DNA from: CBDCZY01 sp965224745
Lineage (GTDB): Bacteria > Pseudomonadota > Gammaproteobacteria > Methylococcales > Methylomonadaceae
Reading direction: 5' to 3'
DNA length: 64,000 nucleotides
NCBI GenBank assembly: GCA_965224745.1
Contig: CBDCZY010000009.1
Location: forward strand, 558,001-622,000
How positions within the stretch are numbered: the first letter of the stretch is position 1; every line of letters begins with the position of its first letter. The notes under the pieces were generated by a model. The model worked only from the letters and a program-made list of their open reading frames with translations, searched no databases and had not been told where the DNA came from. Below are positions 54,698-63,795 of the stretch, piece after piece. The position numbers were made by a program, and so were the translations under genes.

Positions 54698-55173
54698 TGG
54701 GGGCTTGCAAAAGGATCATTTTGCGGCATAAAAATGGGTCGACCCTCATCTGATCCAATAGCTACTGACCTTTGGCTTTCGTTTATCATCGGGATTTGAG
54801 CCAAAGCAATGTCTGGTTCGTAGGATCCTATAGCCGGTTCAATTATCGCTGGCGGGAAAATAGTATCAATTGCCATAGCAACCAATTTGTCAGCGTCTTT
54901 AGAATCTACACCGGCTTCGACGAGACCTTTATAAACTGCTTTTGCCCCGCCTGTTATATTCTGCCTGTCAAGCTTCACATTTGTCATATCTTGAATGGAG
55001 CAAACTAACAAATCCAATGCCATATATTCGAGCTGGGCAAACTCGTTTGAATCAACGTTACCCTTACAACTAATTTCCTGATAACTAACAGAAACAGTTT
55101 GATCCACTGCTTTTACAATTCCTGAGTAAACCCATAGCAACGTTGTTAAAAAAATAAAACAGTATTTACTCAT
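54694..55173 (-). CDS. Secreted protein of unknown function, coupled to the beta-barrel gene
   Basis: 159 residues with a signal peptide (MSKYCFIFLTTLLWVYSGIVKA). The mature part is acidic and contains two Cys (EISCKGN, LLVCSIQD) that could form a disulfide, a helix-like middle (AVYKGLVEAGVDSKDADKL) and a Pro-rich acidic end. No family is recognised. It shares ATGA with the beta-barrel gene, so both are translated together, which makes a periplasmic partner of the barrel or exporter plausible. Confidence 0.7.
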   Translation of the reverse strand: MSKYCFIFLTTLLWVYSGIVKAVDQTVSVSYQEISCKGNVDSNEFAQLEYMALDLLVCSIQDMTNVKLDRQNITGGAKAVYKGLVEAGVDSKDADKLVAMAIDTIFPPAIIEPAIGSYEPDIALAQIPMINESQRSVAIGSDEGRPIFMPQNDPFASPQ

Positions 55174-55251
55174 CGCATCGACTTCCTTAATGATACATTT
55201 AAGAGTGCCATACTACGAGAATGTGCAACACAAATCAATAATTTACTTACT

Positions 55252-56654
55252 ATAAATACGGGTGCAGCCTATACTTGATGTTATTTATAGATATATGATA
55301 TAACTTGTTGAAACTAAATCATACGGGTTATTTCAAAAATGGCACAACTCATTGCTCGCACCGGAAACGAACTGACGATAGAAGTTAAAGTGACTATAGA
55401 CGGCTCTCTGCTGGAAGCAGAAGATGCGATTCAAAATGCCTGCAACGAAGTTGGACTGCTGGCCACCGGAAAAGCCTTGGAAAATTTTGATACCGATGGA
55501 CGCGCACTGCAAACCGGGGGTATCAAATGGACCGCTAAAACCCCCAGTGAGAAACACTATCAAACGCCTTACGGAGTCGTCGAAATCAAGCGCTATACCT
55601 ACCAAACCTCAAAAGGCGGCAAAGTGTGGTGTCCACTGGACGTGAACGCGCGTATTATTCGAGGCGGAACGCCGCGATTAGCCCAGCAAGTCGCGCACAA
55701 ATATGCGCAGATGAATGCCCAAGCAGTTTGCTACGATTTTGAAGCCAACCACAACCGAAGCATCACCAAATCCTATATCCAGAATATGGCGGATTGGGTC
55801 GGCGGCATTGCTCAGGCCAGAGAAGAAGAGTGGACGTATACGTTGCCGGCATTCGATGCCCCCGTTTCAACCATTGTGTTTAGTTTGGATGGTGCCTATA
55901 TTTTGATGCAAGAAGACGGCTGGCGTGAAGCGATGGTCGGCGCACTGTCCTTTTATGATGCGGAAGGCCAGCGTTTGCACTCGCTGTATTTGGGTGCTCC
56001 GCCTGAATATGGCAAGGGAACCTTTAAGCAACGTTATGAGAAAGAAATCCAGCGGATCAAAGCGCTCTATCCTGACGCCCTTTATCTGGGTATTGCTGAT
56101 GGCGCCAAAGATAACTGGTCATTTTTAACCCCCCATACAGACCGTCAATTACTCGATTTTTATCATGTCACGGAATATCTTGGCAAAGTGGCTTATGCTG
56201 CATTTTCACAGAAAACAGCAAAACCCAAAAGAGCCGCATGGCTATCAGAACGGTGTCATCAACTGAAGCATGAGTCAGGAGCGGTTAACGCGTTAATTCA
56301 GGAGATGGAGGGGTTAACGCGAAAACAAGGCTTGTCCCAATCCGTTCAAGAAGAGTTGGTTCAAGCATTGACTTACTTTAATAATCATCAGCATCAAATG
56401 AATTATGCCGCGCATACGGCTGCCCGGTTACCGATTGGTTCAGGGGTTACTGAGGCGGCTTGTAAAACCTTGGTCAAACAACGCTTATGTTGTTCGGGGA
56501 TGCGCTGGAAAAACCAAGGAGCAGGGGTGATATTGAGTCTGCGAAGTCTTGTACAGTCAGGCAGTCGATGGCAACAATTCTGGGAGAAGATTAATCAATA
56601 TGGAGCTCAATGTTATATTTGAAAACATCATTTTAAGGCTCCACCCATAAATAC
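55252..56654 (+). mobile_element. ISKra4-family insertion sequence with 8-bp target duplication
   Basis: The element itself spans 55260-56646 (1387 bases), with imperfect terminal repeats GGGTGCAGCCT and AGGCTCCACCC (10 of 11 paired). Both sides carry the identical 8 bases ATAAATAC (55252-55259 and 56647-56654), a clean target-site duplication. One transposase gene fills it. The perfect duplication and open frame indicate a recent insertion, next to the EPS block. Confidence 0.92.
55339..56622 (+). CDS. ISKra4-family transposase
   Basis: 427 residues, intact. The DDE-type catalytic residues are placed in FSLDGAYILM (Asp), LGIADGAKDNW (Asp), and TEAACKTLVKQRL (Glu). The N-terminal half contains the typical KHYQTPYGVVEIKRYTYQT wording, as in ISKra4-family proteins. 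It covers nearly the whole element. Confidence 0.92.
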   Translation: MAQLIARTGNELTIEVKVTIDGSLLEAEDAIQNACNEVGLLATGKALENFDTDGRALQTGGIKWTAKTPSEKHYQTPYGVVEIKRYTYQTSKGGKVWCPLDVNARIIRGGTPRLAQQVAHKYAQMNAQAVCYDFEANHNRSITKSYIQNMADWVGGIAQAREEEWTYTLPAFDAPVSTIVFSLDGAYILMQEDGWREAMVGALSFYDAEGQRLHSLYLGAPPEYGKGTFKQRYEKEIQRIKALYPDALYLGIADGAKDNWSFLTPHTDRQLLDFYHVTEYLGKVAYAAFSQKTAKPKRAAWLSERCHQLKHESGAVNALIQEMEGLTRKQGLSQSVQEELVQALTYFNNHQHQMNYAAHTAARLPIGSGVTEAACKTLVKQRLCCSGMRWKNQGAGVILSLRSLVQSGSRWQQFWEKINQYGAQCYI

Positions 56655-57180
56655 TAACGACTTATGGCACAAAGCTTATTAAAAATCTAACAAACATCTA
56701 TTATCCAATTGATATTTATTATATATAATGCTAAATAAGATCAGATTGAAAGTAATAATATTGAACTCACAGTTGCTACATTTGCTCAAAACAGCTCTAA
56801 TTTAAAGGCTAATCTTAAGAAGCCTATATATGAATTAATAACAAAATTGCGGCATTAAAAATCAACGGTTCAGTGTGACATGGTATTGACCAGCTATCAC
56901 AGCCATTCTGTAACCTGTTGATTCCACATATTGAAAAATTTTAGCTCATAGTTCACATTTAAGGATTTTGCCATGCTGGTTCTTCAGCATTTATTTGGAA
57001 GTAGGAAAAATAATAGGGACATAATGCATTAGTGAACATTAACTTAGGCATGTAAAAAGAATTATCGACATGGTGTGATATCAAATTCTAGAAACTCCGC
57101 TTAAAAGCTCTTCATAACTTAGTTTGCTATGACTTAGGAAACAGGCAAACACATACTAAGTTTTTCGCTTACATTAACCG
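56655..57180. other. AT-rich non-coding stretch
   Basis: About 530 bases between the ISKra4 element and the GcvT pseudogene. No gene seen. A small hairpin ATGCTG-GTTCTT-CAGCAT lies at 56973-56990 without a good T-run. Confidence 0.5.
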
Positions 57181-57790
57181 TTAATACCTTCTTTCCTTGT
57201 CAGAATCAAATAGCGGCATGATTCCGGTAGAAGCTGAATAAGAAAAATTTGGGCCTTTTACTATAAGTTTTACTCCTGGTTTGGCATATTCATTTTTGGT
57301 ACGGATTAAGAAAATTTATTCATTCATTATTATTGAAAAACAAGAGAAAGCCACCAACCCAACTTTGTTATAGCCATCAAATATTTCAGTACCTTCCTCG
57401 ACGGCTTGGTCGTTGTCCACAATAATTCCCCATATTGTTTTTGTTTCTTTGCCCATTGCATCCATACAACCTGCGCCCCTATAGTCTGCCTTTTTTTCTT
57501 AGAAACTGCATATCCCAGCCCTACATTCCAAGGCGTATCACTTTCATTCTTTTCCAATGGATAATCTAGTAAGGCTGACTCGACTCGAAGTATTTCGATA
57601 CAATTAATCGAACAAGGGAGAATTCCCTCAGGCTTACCATCTTCTAAGATGGCATCCCACAGCGACACAATATCTTCAGCTTCAGCAAAGATCTCGTAAC
57701 CCCGTTCACCAGAATAGCCGGTGCGTGAAATCATGCAGTGACGGTCAAATAACGTTGTAGAGGTATACTTCGCGCGGGAGTGTCCTTGTA
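57181..57790 (-). pseudogene. Decayed GcvT/aminomethyltransferase-family gene (C-terminal half)
   Basis: Reading leftward, one frame encodes ISRTGYSGERGYEIFAE and LRVESALLDYPLEKNESDTP (about 57734-57460), wording of the folate-binding aminomethyltransferase family. The frame then shifts: a second frame continues with IVDNDQAVEEGTEIFDGYNK then VGLVAFS, followed by a stop and NEYAKPGVKLIVKGPNFSY to a TAA at 57181. So at least one frameshift and an internal stop are present, and the N-terminal half is missing. The broken upstream end meets an IS630 fragment at about 57790-57822. It is non-functional. Confidence 0.85.
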
Positions 57791-57821
57791 TAAATGATTT
57801 GAGCCTCAGATTGCGTGCTCC

Positions 57822-58070
57822 CTATTAGAAAAATTGGAATTTGTTTATACGCCAAAGCATGGAAGCTGGTTGAATATGGCGGAGTGTGAATTTAGTGTGC
57901 TTTCACGCCAGTGTTTGAGTCGTCGTTTGCCGGATATAGACACAGTGCGTTCAGAGGTTAATGCTTGGACGGTGTCTCGCAATCAGGCTGGGGGAACTGT
58001 TAACTGGCGTTTTACAACAGAGGATGCACGGATAAAACTAAAACAGCTTTATCCGATTACTGCAGGTTAA
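57822..58070 (+). pseudogene. IS630-type transposase fragment (C-terminal end)
   Basis: About 82 codons: LEKLEFVYTPKHGSWLNMAE, then CEFSVLSRQCLSRRLPD and a C-terminal tail. 'YTPKHGSWLNMAE' is the signature of the last DDE segment of IS630-family transposases, with the catalytic Glu in NMAECEF. The rest of the gene and the IS ends are missing. It abuts the truncated GcvT pseudogene, so this IS or its removal may have caused that truncation. Confidence 0.88.
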
Positions 58071-58462
58071 TTGGCATGGGAATAGATTTATTATTAGGTA
58101 ATATAAGATTGAAACACTACTAGGTAGTTAAAGAACAGAACAATTTTTTCCTAAGCCTTCTTAACTTGCGATTCTTTGCCATGAGTACTGCTGATCGCCA
58201 ATGTCTTCTCCGACGCTTGGCCAGATTGTTTCCCCACAGAATATACTAGCAAAGGCCTGAAAGCAGTGGCTTCCAGGTACTTGCAGAATAGTCCCTCCAA
58301 ATGCCCGGAAAGAATTTTCCATATCCAACGGTACCATTACGATCGTTAGTTTCTTAACCGAACATGATCTTATTCAGCGTATAATGATCTTACAAATTCA
58401 TTGCGTATGAATGAATACAAATTGGAACTATTTTATTCAGTCGTAGACTGAAATGAGGCTAT
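58071..58462. other. Gap with possible minus-strand gene remnant
   Basis: About 390 bases. On the minus strand, between 58151 and about 58370, two overlapping frames read like coding sequence: KKLTIVMVPLDMENSFRAFGG in one and LEGLFCKYLEATAFRPLLVY, then SVGKQSGQASEKTLAIS in the next, ending with TAG at 58151. This looks like a frameshifted gene end, on the same strand as the GcvT remnant, but I cannot name the family. Confidence 0.35.
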
Positions 58463-59035
58463 ATGACTACTAAGACATTACCTTTACACTCAAACTTCAA
58501 ATCCAGAACCTCATTATTTTTTTTATCTTTAATCATTTTATTGTTGAGTGGTTGCGACAACAGTGGTAAGGACAGTAAAAACAGTTTTGACTTCAAGCCA
58601 CAAACAAAAAAATATACTGAAGAAATGACCCTTCAGGGAAAAGTCAGCAATGCAAAAGGGTCACTCCGTTCTGGCACCATTAAAGTAACCGACACTAAAG
58701 GCTCAGTTATTACAACCACCCAATTAGAAAACAATGATCATTATTCAGTAACAGTACCAACTGGCACTGAACTGCCCGTTATCCTCACTTATTTCCCAGC
58801 CGCAGGCAGCAAGAGTAAAGAAAAGTTAGTCTCAGTAACCATTTCCCCAACGACAACAACAATTGGTATCAACGAACAGACAACATTCATTGCTAAAAAA
58901 GCTAAAGCGCTTGGGGGGTATTCCTATGCGAATATGGTTTCAGCGGCAGAAATGTCAATCAACGTGCCAAGCTCCAATAAAACAACATCCGGTTTTAGAG
59001 GGGATCCGACCAAACAATACGGTGGTTGGCATTAG
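58463..59035 (+). CDS. Lipoprotein of unknown function
   Basis: 190 residues. A lipoprotein signal ends in LLLSGCDNSG (Cys about residue 31). The mature protein has one beta-rich repeat-like domain (MTLQGKVSNAKGSLRSGTIK, HYSVTVPTGTELPVILTYF), reminiscent of carboxypeptidase-regulatory-like or Ig-like folds, and ends in GFRGDPTKQYGGWH. Function unknown. It stands alone in the insertion-rich region with a normal open frame. Confidence 0.7.
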   Translation: MTTKTLPLHSNFKSRTSLFFLSLIILLLSGCDNSGKDSKNSFDFKPQTKKYTEEMTLQGKVSNAKGSLRSGTIKVTDTKGSVITTTQLENNDHYSVTVPTGTELPVILTYFPAAGSKSKEKLVSVTISPTTTTIGINEQTTFIAKKAKALGGYSYANMVSAAEMSINVPSSNKTTSGFRGDPTKQYGGWH

Positions 59036-59290
59036 CCAAGCGTTCTATGCACGGTGCTTGCTGAAAGGAAAAATCTCTGCACGAAACAAAAAAACCCAGC
59101 ACTCAGGCAATTACAATTAGGAATCGGGATTAAATAAGCCAAACTCTCAACTATTTCTTCCAACCCCACAAGCTATGCTACATTTTTCATCACAAGAATA
59201 ACCTTCATTGTATTGATTAATAATTACTTTCCTCATTAAAGAGGAGGCCAAATTGAATATTCAGCATAACTTAAATTAAAACTCTGTTAT

Positions 59291-59318
59291 TTGAAAGACC
59301 CTTAAGCTACAATACAAT
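59291..59318 (+). promoter_or_regulatory. Sigma-70 promoter of tRNA-Leu
   Basis: TTGAAA, a 16-base spacer and TACAAT, five and five of six matches to the -35 and -10 consensus. It sits 11 bases before the first base of tRNA-Leu. Confidence 0.75.
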
Positions 59319-59329
59319 CGTTTTGAGTT

Positions 59330-59418
59330 GCCTCGGTGGCGAAATTGGTAGACGCACGGGACTTAAAATCCCGCGGGTGGAAACGCCCGTGCCAGTTCGA
59401 TTCTGGCCCGAGGCACCA
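59330..59418 (+). tRNA. tRNA-Leu (anticodon TAA)
   Basis: 89 bases including CCA. Acceptor GCCTCGG pairs with CCGAGGC; anticodon stem-loop CGGGACTTAAAATCCCG gives TAA; long variable arm CGGGTGGAAACGCCCG as expected for leucine; T loop GTTCGATTC. Confidence 0.96.
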
Positions 59419-59510
59419 TCACTTATATTGAGCAGCATTATCGCTATATCAAACTAAGGAGTCGCCATTATTACGATTTCTAATGGCAACTTTTTTACCT
59501 TTAAAAATTA

Positions 59511-60179
59511 TTGATAAAACATCTTGGACTTGCAGTGATAACGGCTGGTGATTGCCATGAAAATATTTGGATTTCAAAACACACCAAAATCTGCGTACTT
59601 TGTCTAGTTCTCCAGACTATTTGTGCCTGTACGACCTCGCCTCCCTCCAAATTAAATAATCTCTGCGATATTTTTTACGAAAAAGACGACTGGTATGAGG
59701 CTACCAATGAGTCTTACATGAAGTGGAGAATTCCGATTGGTACTCAAATGGCCATCATGTACCAAGAATCGCATTTTATAGCCGACGCTAAGCCACCCAT
59801 ACGATGGATACTTGGATTCATTCCCTGGTTCCGGCCTAGCACTGCTTACGGCTATGCTCAAGCCGTTGATGGCACCTGGAATCGTTATGTTAATGAAGCC
59901 GGGAGCTGGTTTTCAGACCGCGACGATTTTGAAGATGCTGCAGACTTTATAGGGTGGTATGGAAATAATAGCAATAGACTGAACGACATCCCCAAAAACA
60001 GACCCTATCTGCTCTACCTGGCATACCATGAAGGGCATCGTGGATACCGAAGAAAAAGCTATAAATCAAAACCTTGGTTAGAAAACATAGCAAAAAAAGT
60101 GGCCAGTCGAGCTAAACGCTACCAAAAGCAACTAATTCGTTGCCAGCATGATTTGGAGAATCAAGGGTGGTTCTTTTAG
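59511..60179 (+). CDS. Transglycosylase SLT-like lipoprotein
   Basis: About 220 residues. The core, GTQMAIMYQESHFIADAKPP and STAYGYAQAVDGTWNRYVNE (each a short stretch), resembles the lysozyme-like fold of soluble lytic transglycosylases, with the probable catalytic Glu in YQESHF (about residue 84). AYHEGHRGYRRKSY follows. A lipobox-like LQTICACTT lies at about residues 34-42. The start is unclear: the frame opens with TTG (59511), while an ATG at 59557 in another frame begins MKIFGFQNT, so a frameshift near the signal peptide is possible. Function as a peptidoglycan lyase is likely but not proven. Confidence 0.72.
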   Translation: MIKHLGLAVITAGDCHENIWISKHTKICVLCLVLQTICACTTSPPSKLNNLCDIFYEKDDWYEATNESYMKWRIPIGTQMAIMYQESHFIADAKPPIRWILGFIPWFRPSTAYGYAQAVDGTWNRYVNEAGSWFSDRDDFEDAADFIGWYGNNSNRLNDIPKNRPYLLYLAYHEGHRGYRRKSYKSKPWLENIAKKVASRAKRYQKQLIRCQHDLENQGWFF

Positions 60180-60497
60180 CTATGGATATCGCTCACCAGC
60201 AATGACAACTTTAATTGCCAAAAGCAGACAACCCATATTATTCGGGCTGAAATAATTTCCTTAAAGTGGGCTAACCACCGTTAATATTATTCATAAGTAT
60301 CATTTTGGAAGGATTGCTTTAAGACTGCTTATCACACAAAAAATATTCTTGAATTCAAGAATATCCAAAATAACCGAGTAGGCAGGTACTAAAGAAAGTG
60401 CACGGTTTTGCCCTTCCAATAACAAAACCATTTGTATTGATGATACATATTGATTCTCTCTCCATAAAATAAAACTTGGTAATCAATGAATGAAATC
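60180..60497. other. Non-coding stretch with a 22-bp palindrome
   Basis: About 320 bases between the transglycosylase-like gene and the IS1380 element. No gene seen. It contains the perfect palindrome at 60343-60364, described separately, and probably the old promoter region of the decayed TonB receptor beyond the IS. Confidence 0.5.
60343..60364. repeat. Perfect 22-bp palindrome
   Basis: ATATTCTTGAATTCAAGAATAT reads identically on both strands with no loop. Its symmetry and central GAATTC suggest a protein-binding operator more than a terminator. It lies about 140 bases before the left end of the IS1380 element. Confidence 0.6.
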
Positions 60498-62163
60498 ATT
60501 TACCTTAATCCGTGATTTAAGGAGTTAATATAATGAGTTATCTAGCTGATTAATAAGCAATAAAGTGTTAAAATAGAGGCGTTAAAAACTTCACCCAACA
60601 AGTGCAAAATGAAACGTCTCATCATCGAACAATCCACAACAGAAACCTATACAAGTCATTCTGGTTTGGCCTTAGTTGGCTTGTGTTTAAATCGATATGG
60701 CACTATTCATAAAGTGCTCAAGGCCGGCATTCCTTTACGCCATGGCATTTCGCACAGCGACATTATCAAATCATACATTGGAACGCTATGTTTAGGCAAA
60801 AGCGACTTCGAAGCAATCGAGAACTACCGAGATGATGACTACTTCAAGAACGCGCTGTCGATTAAGCGCGTACCCTCAAGCGCAAGATTAAGACAACGAC
60901 TGGATGAAGAGGCTGAAGCGCTATTGGTCATCATGCAACAATGTAATATTGAATTTCTGACTCATGCCGGGGTACCGGTGACGCCATTGGCCACCCATCA
61001 TGTCGCATTGGATATTGATGTGTATCCGATGAACAATGAGAAGACCCAGAAGGAAGGTGTTTCCAGAACCTATAAAGGCCATGATGGCTATGCGCCGATT
61101 GCGGCTTATCTGGGTAATGAGGGTTGGTGTCTGCTTAATGAACTTCGAGAGGGTAAGCAGCATTGTCAAAACGGTTTTCAAAGGACGCTGGACCGCGTCA
61201 TTGAATATGCTCGGTGCTTGACTGAGGCTCCGCTGCTGGTGCGTTTGGATAGCGGACATGATGCCTTGGATACCCGTGTCTGGCTGCACCAAAACCAAGT
61301 GGACTCTATCCTGAAATGGAACCCCAGAAAACAAGACCTGGAGGCTTGGTTAGCCTTGGCTGAACAACAAGGCAAATGGACAACGCCGAGGGTCGGCAAA
61401 CGGGTCGCCTTGTTCAGTGTCCAAGAAACCCAGCAACAAGACGGGCAAACTTATCGCTTCCGCCGCGTCATGCGGGTTATCGAAAGAACTATGGATGCAG
61501 AGGGTCAAATGCTGTTAATCCCTGAGATAGAAATAGAAGGCTGGTGGACCTCATTAAATTCGCTCGCCTACGCTGATGAACAGATCATTGCTCTTTACCA
61601 AGATCATGCCACTTCCGAACAATTCCACAGTGAATTTAAAACCGACCTCGATATCGAACGCTTACCTTCGGGCAAATTTGCCACCAACGACTTGATCATG
61701 GCATTGAGCGCTTATAGTTACAATATCTTGCGTTGGATCGGCTTAATCGGGCTCATAGGCAACATCAGTCCTGTCCGTCATCCGGCCAAAAGAAGGCGAA
61801 TAAAAACGGTTATACAGGAACTAATGTACCTAGCGGCTCGGGTCATCCATGCTGGGCGACGAATAAAACTTCGTTTCTCCAAACACTGCCCGGGTTTTTT
61901 AGCATTTGAGTCAACCTACCATCGCTTAGCGTCAGGATAACACCCCACTATTCTTAAGAAAAATGCGAGAACATGTCTCTCAGGGATAGCAGTGCCTGGT
62001 GTACAGGATTTGGTGTCAATTGAGAGCTATTGATGCTTAAATAGCCTCAGTGTGCTCGTACTATAAGCTTTGTCAAACAATAACAAGGTATTAAAACGTT
62101 GAAATGTTAATGTGGCTTCCCAAGGATTGGTGGATGCACTTTAAGTCACGGATTCAGGATTTA
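60498..62163 (+). mobile_element. IS1380-family insertion sequence with 5-bp target duplication
   Basis: The element spans 60503-62158 (1656 bases). Terminal repeats: left CCTTAATCCGTGATTTAAGG, right (inverted) CCTGAATCCGTGACTTAAAG, 16 of 20 positions identical. It is flanked by ATTTA on both sides (60498-60502 and 62159-62163). It carries one full-length transposase. Length and duplication size fit the IS1380 family. It has landed just upstream of a decayed receptor gene. Confidence 0.9.
60609..61940 (+). CDS. IS1380-family transposase
   Basis: 443 residues, intact. Acidic catalytic residues are in ALDIDVYPMNN (Asp), VRLDSGHDALDTR (Asp) and EQFHSEFKTDLDIERLPSG (Glu). N-terminal MKRLIIEQSTTETYTSHSGL and the helical region preceding it are typical of the family. 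It occupies most of the IS; 218 bases of non-coding IS sequence follow its stop. Confidence 0.93.
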   Translation: MKRLIIEQSTTETYTSHSGLALVGLCLNRYGTIHKVLKAGIPLRHGISHSDIIKSYIGTLCLGKSDFEAIENYRDDDYFKNALSIKRVPSSARLRQRLDEEAEALLVIMQQCNIEFLTHAGVPVTPLATHHVALDIDVYPMNNEKTQKEGVSRTYKGHDGYAPIAAYLGNEGWCLLNELREGKQHCQNGFQRTLDRVIEYARCLTEAPLLVRLDSGHDALDTRVWLHQNQVDSILKWNPRKQDLEAWLALAEQQGKWTTPRVGKRVALFSVQETQQQDGQTYRFRRVMRVIERTMDAEGQMLLIPEIEIEGWWTSLNSLAYADEQIIALYQDHATSEQFHSEFKTDLDIERLPSGKFATNDLIMALSAYSYNILRWIGLIGLIGNISPVRHPAKRRRIKTVIQELMYLAARVIHAGRRIKLRFSKHCPGFLAFESTYHRLASG

Positions 62164-62188
62164 AACAATAAAAATGTTTTAATTCCCA

Positions 62189-62773
62189 TTGGTTGGGGGG
62201 AGCTTTGGCGTTATTTCTCATGCAGTTCATGCTGAAGACAGGAACTATGAGGACACCTATTTCTTAGGCGTATCGAAAGGTAATCACAACGAAGTGATTG
62301 TTGAAAATTTCATTGATTTCGTAGACCTTGCCATTAATGTGAGGTATATTTCTGATAGAAAGTTGAATCAAGAACGGTCATTTAATATAGCATCATGGCT
62401 CATTTTTCAATAAAAACCTTACTCCGCATATTAGACCATTTAGACAGTGTTTCCAGAATCAACTTGGCAGACAGGTTCTAGTGTGAATCCCATCATTACA
62501 CAGCGGACTAATTACATTAAGAAAGGTTATGAATTGCAAATGGATTACCAACCAACCTTCGAAATATTACTTCATGCTGGCTTTACCCATTCAAATAAAC
62601 GATCTGATCGGCATAGTATTATCGATTGCGAAAAAAGTATTCCTACAAAAAAAATGATAAACCTCCATCTTATTCATCAAATGGCTTTAGATGATAATGA
62701 AATTTATGACAACATTACCACTTTAATGATAGCAGGATTTTTTTCACTGTTAGTTACCCGTACTAATAACTAA
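62189..62773 (+). pseudogene. Decayed TonB-dependent receptor
   Basis: Fragments in two frames. The first (62189-62413) begins as the end of a signal peptide (GVISHAVHAED) and continues NYEDTYFLGVSKGN and AINVRYISDRKLNQE; a stop follows. The second (62447-62773) reads ESTWQTGSSVNPIITQRTNY then KKGYELQMDYQPTFEILLHAG and FTHSNKRSD, which fits the last barrel strands of TonB-dependent receptors. Most of the barrel and the plug are missing, and a frameshift is also seen upstream (KNVLIPI against PLVGGSFG). Not functional. Confidence 0.7.
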
Positions 62774-62790
62774 TTGTTGTAATATCGGAA

Positions 62791-63780
62791 ATGGATCAAC
62801 ATCCAACACAACATTGCGACAAGCTTGCTGCTAAGCGACAGTGTAGTTTAAATGCCTGCTGCTTTCGTTTTATGTTAGCTATTTTTGGTGCTCTTTTGTT
62901 ATTGATGAATGCCTCAAGTAATGCACTAGCAAGTAACATTATTATCGTTTCACAAACTAATTCTAAACTTCAACAATCAATTATTGCTTCTTTACAGCGT
63001 AAGTTACCTCGACACCTTTTCAAATTATTAAACGCTGATAACTCTGTCTATAAGCTAATCGTAGTTAATAAGCCCGACTTAGTAATCACTCTGGGGTATA
63101 GGGCTGCTTATCTAGTTCCTAAAAACATTACTCCTTTGCTGCATACGGTTATTTCATATAATGATCTAAAAAGCATTAGTTTATGCCAATTAATCGTTTG
63201 TGAACACACGCCTCGACAAATAGCCATTCATGTAGATCAACCAGCAGTGCGCCAAATCAATCTAATTCAGTTATTGTTTCCAAAAATTAAAACCATTGGC
63301 ACACTCGTTGGTAGCTTTTCTACAAAACAGGAAAAAACATTAATAAAGACTACGAAAGACTGCTCATTAAATCTAAAGACAAGAAAGGTCAAAAATAACG
63401 AAGACATCAATAACCAGCTGAATGAATTGCTTAAAAACACAGAAGCGCTATTGCCACTGCCCGATCCTATCATCTATAATCGTTTCACTATCCCGCAAAT
63501 TCTTCTTACAACGTATCATCAAAAAATACCAGTGATAGGTTTTTCCAAATCCTTTGCGGAAGCTGGCGCTATTGCAGCAGTCTATTCAACCCCAGAACAA
63601 ATCAGCCAACATATATCTGAAGTTATACCATTAATTTTTTCTGACCCTGGCTATCGACCTGCTTCAAGTCATCCGGCTTACTTTGACATTGCTATTAATC
63701 GCAATGTTGCCAGAACCCTGGAAGTTAAAATCCCCCCGTTGACCGAGTTAAGGAAAAGCATGATAGAAATGGAAAAATAA
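62791..63780 (+). CDS. Periplasmic substrate-binding protein, ABC_sub_bind-like (DUF534 type)
   Basis: 329 residues. A signal peptide (RFMLAIFGALLLLMNASSNALA) ends near residue 48, so the real start may be downstream of the first ATG. The mature part has the two-lobe periplasmic-binding-protein pattern (KPDLVITLGYRAAYLVPKN, IKTIGTLVGSFSTKQ, ALLPLPDPIIYNRFTI, PVIGFSKSFAEAGAIAAVYS), typical of the ABC_sub_bind family. No permease or ATPase is nearby. Such proteins often accompany TonB receptors in this lineage; here the receptor next to it is decayed. Confidence 0.75.
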   Translation: MDQHPTQHCDKLAAKRQCSLNACCFRFMLAIFGALLLLMNASSNALASNIIIVSQTNSKLQQSIIASLQRKLPRHLFKLLNADNSVYKLIVVNKPDLVITLGYRAAYLVPKNITPLLHTVISYNDLKSISLCQLIVCEHTPRQIAIHVDQPAVRQINLIQLLFPKIKTIGTLVGSFSTKQEKTLIKTTKDCSLNLKTRKVKNNEDINNQLNELLKNTEALLPLPDPIIYNRFTIPQILLTTYHQKIPVIGFSKSFAEAGAIAAVYSTPEQISQHISEVIPLIFSDPGYRPASSHPAYFDIAINRNVARTLEVKIPPLTELRKSMIEMEK

Positions 63781-63795
63781 TTTTTTCTTATAGCA

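Noticed and set aside
58863..59120. 85-codon frame overlapping the lipoprotein gene
   Set aside because: It is an out-of-frame shadow of the lipoprotein gene, which has a clear lipobox and a proper start.
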